Shown here: positions 41,359 through 64,000 of the stretch, in pieces | Numbering within the stretch: position 1 is the stretch's first letter | Layout of the letters: every line of letters starts with the position of its first letter | Assembly (NCBI GenBank): GCA_024305405.1 | Contig: JAKNDB010000079.1 | Coordinates: forward strand, 620,001-684,000 | Length of the DNA stretch: 64,000 nucleotides | From: Dirofilaria immitis | Lineage: Eukaryota; Nematoda; Chromadorea; Rhabditida; Onchocercidae | Direction: 5' to 3' | The notes under the pieces: generated by a model | What the model was told of the DNA's origin: nothing | The model's input: only the letters and a program-made list of their open reading frames with translations | The model's database searches: none | Made by a program: the position numbers and the translations under genes

Positions 41359-44300
41359 TTATTTTCCACAGTTATTTGAAATACATGGCATAGTTTAAGT
41401 TTCGGTGAAAGAACTATCCTATGTGAAACAACGGATTCAGCACTGGGCAAAGATCATTGCACATATAACAATAAGGATATTGAGAACAGTAATTTATGAA
41501 GATCAAATTATTCTCAGCTTCATAATTTACTTAAATTTAAGTACTTAATTTTCTGGACTTTTGAGAGCAGAAGTAGGCCATTCCTTAATACATTACTTTG
41601 CCTAAAGTTGTCTGCAGAAAACAGATTTCTCGAGCGAGTTGCAATTCATTGGAAATATTAACTCGCGAATGGATTTTTAAAAAGAAATTTATGGTCCAGA
41701 TGTATAGAAATTTTCTAGTATTTTCCGAAAAAAAGACGAAATTCGGGAACGAACTTTTACACATCAAATTGATCTATATATCTAAACTGCTAAGATGGAT
41801 GGAATGAATTTAAAATGTTTATAATAAAAAAGTTACATTTTGTAATACTTCAACTTCCATAGCCATTGTCCTCTTTACTTTCCGCACCTCGAAGTAACAA
41901 CAACAACAACCGGCCACACCACCTCACAACCGGCCGACTGACACTTCTCTACTCCGGATATCTCCAATTACAGGTTCTATCTGAAAACAGAAAAATTTAT
42001 CGAATCAACCAAATTTTTTTCGAAGCTAAAAACAAGAGCTTAATGTTTCATGAAAATATTTACTCGAACTCCTGAAATTCTAAATAACAAAATAAACGGA
42101 TCTTTAATTTCAAACTCATTTGATATTGCTTCTAACTTTTATCTAGTTCAATCATCTCTTGAGAAGTGATTTATTTAAATCGTAGATTTGTTGCATTCAA
42201 CAATAATCTATCCTTTGAAAATTAACAAATTTATTATTTCTTTATAAAAACTCTCGAACATTTCGATAAAAAATCCAAATTCGCCTCTTTTTTCTCTAAT
42301 AAAAGAGAAACATTAAACAAGAATAGCAAAGAAAAAGATAGTCTTGAGAAAAAGCAAGTACATGCGGAAAATCACTTCCCGGTAGCACTTGATGATGTGA
42401 ACGAACTTTCTGGATAAACTAACGGACGCTCTCTGATTTCCTTGAATTATCATAGGATTATATGAATCAATAAATTTTACTGCTAAGTGTGAATATACTT
42501 TAAATTTTGTGGACTTTTTTTTATAAAGTCAGTTAATGGAACTTTAAAAATCCATAGTGAAATGGCACGGAAGATAATATCAATAAGAAACTTCAAAAAA
42601 CTTGGGTCAAAATCCTCGATATCGCAATATAAGCTATTGGAATTTGCGATAGACGATATACATGATTGCTTGTCATTTAACAAACACACAAAAATTGCCT
42701 CGAAGAAACGGCACGGTACGATGGACTCGCCCACATTATTGATCACCGAACTAAATATTTTTCTTTGTGCAAAGCAGCTGATTTAACTAACACCGTATGA
42801 AAGTGAGCGTGCTAAGACCAATAATAATAAGTTTTTTACATAAAAGGAACGATAAAATTGTTATCACTACGTTATCACTGATAGAATATTACGTGTTACT
42901 GCATTTGTACATAGTGATAAAACTTTTATTTATGTTATCACTGCGTCATTTTCTATTATATCATATTGAATCCATACATTCACATACAATGATAAGAAAA
43001 GATTAATAATACCCGCATGATAAGAAAAGAAATATGCATTAATAATACCCTCACACATATCTTACCAACTATTATCGCATTCAATCATCGTGATAAGAAA
43101 GATAACACGCTTTAATATTATATGCATTCATTACCATAGTTTATCATCTATTAATTTACATTCACGCATGTATTATTACTTGCTATTGTTTATGCACGCA
43201 TGTAGTTGTTTATGCACGCATGTTATTGTCGCATTCATAAATACAAGTTACAATTATCGAATGATTATTTTCATTCCTATTGTACTTATATGCATGCATT
43301 ACTGCATCACTGCTGTTGCATTACTTATTCTACTATTATAATTAATTATAATGAATGATAGTTAATCGCATCACCAACTTTTCAATCCCTAATTTTCCTT
43401 TTTAGTAAATGTCGATTTGTAATGAAATTTCAAGATATGATGAAATTCGAAAAATCGTGATGAAATCTGAAAATGTGATGAAATATATCCGATTGCCTCA
43501 ATGATTCTTAGAATATAAATTCTAGTTAATAGACGAAAACTAGTCATCATAACACTTTGTGATCCATCCTTTCATTCGCTTCTATTTTTTCCTCCTTTCT
43601 GTTATGTCTGCATTGAATGAATTTTGCGAGAAGTTTATCCATTTCAGATCATTTCCTCATTGTTTTTAAAACTTGAAAATGCTTCATTTCATCGTTGCGA
43701 TGACTTTTTTGATAAGAAAGAGTATTCATATTTTCCAACAAAAATTTTCTTCTTTACTTTCATTCATTAATTCATTCAGTTCTTTTTCAATTTTCAAATT
43801 AAAAACCCATTCCCAAACTTTATTGAAATACTGAATAAGATTTTAAAATTTAAATTTATTCTGTTTTAATCAATACTGTTTCATATTTTATTGATTATTT
43901 CACGTTCTATATCTAGCAATTGTACATCACCGATATTTTAAATTAGTGCAATATAGCGAACTAAAAGAAGAAGAAATAAATCATTCAATCCTATTTTCAA
44001 TTTTTTCTAAAATTTTATTTCAATTCCCGATATTCTTAGCTTCTATTTAATTCCGGATTTACCATTTCTATCTGAAATTTTTGTTTATCTAAGAAGTAAC
44101 TACTATAAAATCTTAATTCTTTCGTTTGAAGTGTAATTTCGGATGCTAAATTGAAATCATAAAATTTTATTGTCAATCAAAGAATAACTTTTAATAAAAT
44201 TCAATAATCAATATTCGCTATTTTATTGTACGACGAATTTATTCTTTTTCTTTCTTTTTTTTCAAATAATATCCGTTAAATCATGAATTCTTTCAAAGTT

Positions 44301-45352
44301 GAAAAGAAATTAAACTTCAAATTTTTGAAAAGAAATTTTTCATTCAAACTTTGAAAATAAATTATATGGGAATAGTATATTTACAAATTATACAAAACAA
44401 TCATCTTTAAAAACAAAAATGGATGCATTTTTAAACAATTAAAAAGAATCAGTTCATATCATAACAAATCGAAGATCAAATATGTTAGAATAAACAAACA
44501 ATTACATTTTGTCCAAATAGTTTATTATCAGATATATCTTGAAAATATTATTTTGAAAAATAATAATTTAAATATGTTTACTTTTTAAAAATTTAAGGCA
44601 CAGAATCTTGGATTAAAATGTGTAATTTATTTCATTCATGCCTAGATAATTTGTGGAAGCATTTATTTATTTGGCCTAAATTTTACAATAATTATCATTT
44701 ATGTTGCAATAATTATCAAAACTCATTAATTATTATTTGTAGATTAACTGGTTATCAGAACCATAATTATTATTTATGGAATGATTAACAAAGCAAGTCA
44801 GTTTAAATTTTGTAAAAAATCTTCAAAAATTTCTCAGAATTTTTTGAATTTTCTAAATAATTAATTAACATTAAAAAAATTGATTTTCAAATCTAATAAA
44901 TTTAAATTAACAATATTTCGAATATAAATTTTGCGAATATATAATTATTCAAAAACACAATATTTAAAAAATTTTAAGAATGCTTCCAAAAATATGCCAA
45001 CTTATATCACTATTATTTGAAGACTTAAATATATTAAATGAAATTATGCAAAAGTGATTGAGAAAAATGTGATTAATAAGAAAAAAAAGTAAAAAATTGT
45101 AAAATAACTAATACATGGAATATTATAATATTTAATCGAATTTGATTTGGATAAAAATAATTGATGTTCGAAAACAATGATGTTATTATTATTATTATCA
45201 TTCGATATGTATACATAATTTTGGCTCTTTTTAATAGCTAAAAATATTCAACATCAAAGAAATTAATTTTAGCTTAATTTCTAAAATTTCAATTAAATGA
45301 GGAGAAAATTTATCCGTAAAAATATGACAGTCATTATCATCATTACTTGATT
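41359..45352. other. Intergenic 4 kb, RanBP9 upstream region
   Basis: No conserved exon was found. The RanBP9-proximal part (41880-41960) is GC-richer and has the block ACAACCGGCC twice in 25 bp, a possible promoter or 5' UTR. 42790-43340 has repeated GTTATCAC and ATGCACGCATG phrases. ORFs at 42483-42746 (-) and 42562-42786 (+) overlap each other and show no domain. Confidence 0.55.
42790..43290. repeat. Low-order repeats (TTATCACT, TTTATGCACGCATG)
   Basis: GTTATCACTACGTTATCACTGAT and related phrases occur at 42860-42950. A tandem pair TTGTTTATGCACGCATG lies at 43188-43223. ACATTCACGCATG/ACATTCACATAC variants lie around them. Confidence 0.6.
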
Positions 45353-59339
<13,987 letters not shown>

Positions 59340-59689
59340 TGTTATGTTTGATGATAGGAAATGGATAAGCATTTAGATTATAAATAAGGTATTAACTCAA
59401 TTCAAATCGTTTCTTCCTTCCTTAAAATTTTATTTCAATTTCGATAAAGCATTATTTCAATCCTGATATTTTCTTTCCTCCATCAAGATTTTATGTGTGT
59501 TTGTGCATGTGTATGTGTGTATGTATATATGTATGTCAAACCTTAATTCATTTGTAGAAAGCTTTTTGAAATTGCAAAAACTAATATAATTCCTTTTTTT
59601 AAATTAATAATATAAGAATTGACAGTATCTCCTATTATTTGATTAATTGTTTTAAAGAAAGTAATTAAATTTGATATACTTACTCTTCG

Positions 59690-59891
59690 TATGATAGGAC
59701 ACTTTTAAGCCAGAAGGTCATAACAACGATCAGAAGGCATATAATAATACAGGTAAATAATAGAGCAAAAAGAATATCACAATCCAAACTTCGACAAAAT
59801 GAGCAATCTTCTTTCAATTCTTTCTTTTTTCATAATTTAACAAATCGATTCGAGCTTCTATTACACTTTCCAATGTACGCATTTGCGCCAT
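59690..59891 (-). CDS. eat-18: EAT-18-like single-pass membrane protein
   Basis: Small protein of about 66-67 residues. In C. elegans EAT-18 is an auxiliary subunit required by the pharyngeal nicotinic receptor EAT-2. The frame begins at ATG 59891 (MAQMRTLESVIEARIDLLNYEK), continues through a Lys/Glu stretch, then CSFCRSLDCD, then one long hydrophobic helix (ILFALLFTCIIICLLIVV) and a short tail ending SYEE at TAA 59690-59692. The raw frame is broken at the T6 run 59825-59830 (A6 on the coding strand); one more base is needed. The stop codon overlaps a GTAAGT-like donor (GA|GTAAG), so this exon could also be spliced onward. It lies about 350 bp upstream of LEV-10 on the same strand. Identification rests on size, topology, the CxxC region and position, from memory. 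Confidence 0.75.
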
Positions 59892-61059
59892 TTTTTTTTT
59901 TTTATTTTAAATAGCAGATATGGTAAATAAAGTTTGTTTTCTCTTGTTTTGTTTTGTTTTATTCTATTTGTAAATAAATTAACTGAAAAAAACAACGAGG
60001 TTAGCATTAAAGGTTAGCAGAAAGAAAACAAATATAATCGTTTTTTTTTTGAATAACAAACATCATGAACAATATTTGTTTCCAAAAATTATTTTCATTT
60101 TTTGTTTTAGAAATAAATTAACTGAATAGACGACAAATATAATATTAAGGTTAATAATTAGCAAAATTGCTATTGCTTGTTATTAATCTATTTAAAATAT
60201 TACAATTATCAATGATCACAAATATAATAAATAATAAAAGTATAAAGAAAAAATTAAAACAAAAAAGAAATTAAAAATATTGATAAGAAAAATAAAAAAA
60301 TCTTTTTTTCACAGTTTTATTTCGAAAATTTTAGGTGCAAATTTTTAAAATTTTATTTTGTTAAAATTATCATGAAATTTGATATAACAAATGAAATACT
60401 GAAAGATATGAATTTGAGATTTAAAACGTCTAATAAAACGAGGAAATAAAACTTTCGAATTATTGAACACCTGCTTATATAAACTTTAATATGCGCATGA
60501 TTCGATCATAAATAATTTAAATTTAGAACAACCTGATAATTTATCGTTTGAAGATAATAAATCAACTATCTAAAAGGATGATGATCGCATGAAACGAAAT
60601 TAATGGATTATTATTTCAAGAATTTGAGAGTGAAGCAAAATGAAAAATTTATCATTTATTAGGGAATTTTGGTAACTTTTCAACAAAATTTTATTGCAAA
60701 ACTTTGTTTAAAAAAAAAAACAACCATCCAACTGATGTTTGATGACGTATTTTAGTGTCAGAAATTTAATAAAACTTTTAGTTAAATTAAATAAAATGTT
60801 TTTGTTATTGAAACATTTATTTAAGAATGCGATAAATAATCATTAATGTTCGAAAAAAGTTTGATAATAATATCAATTGGAATATGTTTGTTAAATTCAA
60901 AATTTGATCAGATTATCGATCTTTTCATGATTAAATTGTCGACAATTTTGATTGTGCATAATTTACATGAAATGCAATTTGGTTAATATCCCGAAATACT
61001 TATTATTTTATTCTTTTTTGGTCGCATAACTTCTATTCTCTTCCTGAATTTTAAATTGA

Positions 61060-61480
61060 CTAGACTTGCTAAATAAAGTAATAGTTGAATTCTCTGTCAG
61101 ACTAAACTGAAATTTTATATCAGGCTAAATCAAACAAATAAAATAATAGCAGAATTCTTCGATTATCTTTCATTGCCGAATAAATAATATGCAAATTAAA
61201 TAGCCTAGAGTGATAAACAAGATAATAAATCTAAATTCTACATCCCGCTAGATTGAACGAATAAAAGATATCACCTAAATACTATATTAGTCAGACTGAA
61301 TAAATGTAAGATAGTACCTAGATTTTGTATTAAACCAAATTGGCTAAATAAAATAATGCCCAAATTTTAAATCGAGTTAGATTAACCAAATAAGTATATT
61401 ATCTAATTTTATATCAAATTTAAACGAGCAAATAAAGTAATACCTCAATTTTATGTTAGTTTTGATTTGACAAATAAGAT
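61060..61480. repeat. Worn ~60-70 bp tandem repeats
   Basis: Six to seven diverged copies of a unit resembling AAATAAAGTAATACC-GAATTTTATATCAG-CTAAA-TGA. Copies alternate TCAGACT/TTAGATT and AAATAAAATAAT variants. Confidence 0.65.
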
Positions 61481-61722
61481 AATTACACTTGACGAATAAG
61501 GAAGCTTCATATGAAGATACAAAAATAATATTTTATTCCAAAATTATTAATTAGGAACATTTAATCATTTATTTATTATATTAATACTGTAAGACGATGA
61601 TATTTAAGGTTTATCACTTCATATATATGATAATAACGCCAAAATAACTGATGGAACTAATTAATGAAGGTTAAGTATAAAAAAATTGTAATAATAAAAG
61701 CAAGCAAATCGATTATATTGAA

Positions 61723-61777
61723 ATTATTATTTAGATATAATCATGATCATTAATCACGATTATGTCTAAATAATAAT
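61723..61777. repeat. Near-perfect 25-bp inverted repeat (hairpin)
   Basis: The left arm ATTATTATTTAGATATAATC plus ATGAT faces its reverse complement across a 5-base loop (61748-61752). Only two positions in the arms do not pair. It could extrude as a cruciform or be the remnant of a palindromic mobile element. Confidence 0.85.
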
Positions 61778-63254
61778 GATTACGAAAATAAGTAATTGTC
61801 GAATTTTATTGAACAGCTGCTCCTTGAAGTTTATTTAATAAAAGTAATCAAAGTGTTAGTATATAACGTAGTTTAAAATCGTTATTTACATTTCTGACAA
61901 CATAAAATTTGAATTAAATTTTATATTTTTTAAGTAGCATTTAGTATTTACTAATTTTTGAAAGTCAACATTACTTCATAATTCATATTAATAATGACAT
62001 AGAGAAAGTGACAAAATTTGAATATAATTAAATTTATATATCAATTTTATCGATGCACTAAAAATTAAGCATTTCATCATTCATTGAATAAAATTATTGC
62101 AATTGTCTAATTTTAGGATTATATTTACAACTTTTTCTAAGCTTTGTTCTAGATCATTTTATATTTGATAAGTTAATTGTAACAGATTATCCTACTATAT
62201 TTAAGATATTTATTAAACAGTAATTAAAAATTTATAAAAAAATTCGAAAGAAACTTATTTAGAATTTAAATTCACCGATCATAAAAGGAATACTTTTCCT
62301 TAGAAGTTGTGAATATTCTGAAAGATAGTGGAATGAACTATTAAAAAATTTAATAAATGAAAGAAACAGTAAATTGACAATATTTATAAAAATAAATAAT
62401 TAATTAAAAATATGAGTACTAAGTTCCATTAAATAGAATTAACTTTTTTTTCACATTTATAATGATTTAAAAATTTTTCCTTTATTAAATTATTTTAGTT
62501 TATGAAAGTTTATTCTAAAATTTCAATTAATTTAAGTTAATGTGTAATCTTTGAAACTTCAACTTTTTCATTGAAATATTAATTAAACTACGCCAATATC
62601 ATATTTTTAAATTTCCAATTATTAAAGTCTCAGTTAATCTAAAATAAAACTATTATTTTTAACACTTAATTTTTAATTCATCTAAAGTCAACGTATTATT
62701 TTTTAAAATATCAATAATTAATCTTTATTCTTTGCTTTGTTATTTTATTTTGAAGAGAAAATTGTATATCTTTTAGGTAAAATTTTTCATTTAATTTTAA
62801 GATGTACTATAAGAATTTTTGAGAAACAAATTCATATACTTTTTATGAATTTTCTCACTTTTCAAAAGTAAAATTTAAATTTTCGAAGTTATACAAAAAG
62901 AGAAAATGGAAAAATATTATCTATCGTTGTTGACATATGAATCAAATGAAAAATTTCATTTCAAACTTTACATATATATATATCTACTCTCGTTGAAATG
63001 AGTAAGCAGAGTTTGATAATCGACTGTGATTTACAAAAATATCCAACAAGTTATCTATTCAAATTGATCTATCCTTGTTTGCTTTCTCCATTATTTGTCA
63101 ATTTTTTCTGTTTGAAGAAGAAGATTAAAACAAAATTTTTGAGAAAAATGAAAAATCTTTCGTCTCTACTTTTTGATATTATAAGAATTTCTGAGAATAA
63201 ATTCAACATACTCATTTTACAATTTTCCAATTCTTTAATCAATAATATTTTAAT

Positions 63255-63350
63255 CTGCCAACTTAAGATTAAAACAATCTGTCAACTTAAGATTAAAACA
63301 ATCTGTCAAGTTAAGATTAAAACAATCTGGAAATTTAAAATTAAAACAAG
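63255..63350 (+). repeat. Four tandem 24-bp units
   Basis: CTGTCAACTTAAGATTAAAA plus CAAT is repeated four times, the fourth more diverged. The unit is eight codons long. Inside the + strand ORF 62998-63399 it encodes (C/W)(Q/K)(L/V/F)KIKT(I/S). The ORF itself is AT-driven and I do not call it a gene. Confidence 0.85.
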
Positions 63351-64000
63351 TGGTGAGTATCTTATCGAAGTAAATTATCTCAATTCCTATCACAAATAAA
63401 TTATATTCTGTTAAGAGAGATTTCCATTCTTGTTTGCTTTTTGAGATGCAAGATATTGGAGAAGTTAAAAAGTTGTTTAGTAACTTGGAACGAAAAGAAT
63501 TTTTAATTAACTAAATTTGTGCTAGATTGTAATTTCAACATTCCTAACATTATTTATTGTTTAGTTCAAATTTTATATGTTAATTTAAATATTTGAATAG
63601 AAATTTGTCCGGTATTTTGGAACTCAATATATATAATCCTTATTGTATTTGCAATAGATATAAATTAGTAATAAACTAAATTTGACTTTATTTTAATTTC
63701 ATTACAAATTATAGTTATCAAGAAACTTAGAAAAGGATATTCGTTGTATAATATCTCGGAATTAAAAAAAATTAATTAATATATAGTCTGTGTCGTACTT
63801 ATAAATAAAAATGAATTTGCAAATAATTAAAATTGAACTTAATTTCAATTCACATTTCTTTTTAATCAAAAATATACATAATTTAATATTTGAAAATTTG
63901 TATTTATAAAAAAGCAAAATATGAATGTTTACATATGATAACATGAGAGAGAATATTCCTTTGTGTTTTTGGACGGACTAAAAGAAAAGAATAATTTAAA

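Larger units (their letters stand above)
59892..64000. other. Intergenic 4.1 kb, upstream of EAT-18
   Basis: Very AT-rich DNA with no conserved exon. It includes a worn tandem repeat (61060-61480), a long hairpin (61723-61777) and a 24-bp tandem repeat inside a small ORF (63255-63350). The EAT-18/LEV-10 promoter should lie in its left part. Confidence 0.6.

Noticed and set aside
42483..42786. Overlapping ORFs on both strands, 74 and 87 residues
   Set aside because: No domain, no splice context and mutual overlap; likely chance.

Overview
The window reads as nuclear DNA of a nematode, most likely a filarial (clade III) worm. It is very AT-rich. Genes are split into many exons of roughly 50-280 bp joined by GT-AG introns with TTTCAG or TTTTAG acceptors. 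Several start codons sit just behind a TTTAAG/TTTCAG-type acceptor, as expected for spliced-leader trans-splicing. Gene content supports this: one locus carries relatives of C. elegans EAT-18 and LEV-10. The species cannot be named from sequence alone. I found no CRISPR, operon-type prokaryotic genes, rRNA or convincing tRNA.

Layout. 1-2013 (-): 5' part of a secreted, Pro/Tyr-rich repeat protein running off the left edge. 2014-9448: long gene-free stretch with GA tracts, degenerate tandem repeats and an (AAC)n region. 9449-10329 (+): intronless SIRT4-type sirtuin. 11629-13813 (-): neuroguidin (SSU processome). 14985-16184 (-): short C/EBP-gamma-like bZIP. 17428-19052 (+): VCP-lysine methyltransferase (METTL21D). 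20941-27124 (+): leukotriene A4 hydrolase/aminopeptidase, tail to tail with 27467-32123 (-): tRNA-dihydrouridine synthase 2 with dsRNA-binding domain. 34660-41358 (-): RanBP9/10, the SPRY-LisH/CTLH-CRA subunit of the CTLH (GID) E3 ligase. 45353-59339 (-): LEV-10-like protein (five CUB domains, one LDLa, one TM helix, 22 exons). 59690-59891 (-): EAT-18-like small membrane protein immediately upstream. 59892-64000: gene-free AT-rich DNA with repeats and a long hairpin.

Functionally, most genes are unrelated housekeeping functions. The exception is the EAT-18/LEV-10 pair: in C. elegans EAT-18 supports the pharyngeal EAT-2 nicotinic receptor, while LEV-10 clusters levamisole receptors at body muscle, so the window holds a conserved cholinergic-synapse locus.

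A cross-cutting point affects the annotation. At about 17 places in seven genes the reading frame is kept only if one base is added to a short homopolymer (T, A, G or C runs). The protein family match continues unbroken on both sides. This pattern points to consensus errors in the assembly, not to seven pseudogenes. Exon coordinates below are those of the raw sequence and were worked out by hand from splice phase plus recalled family alignments; no search was run.
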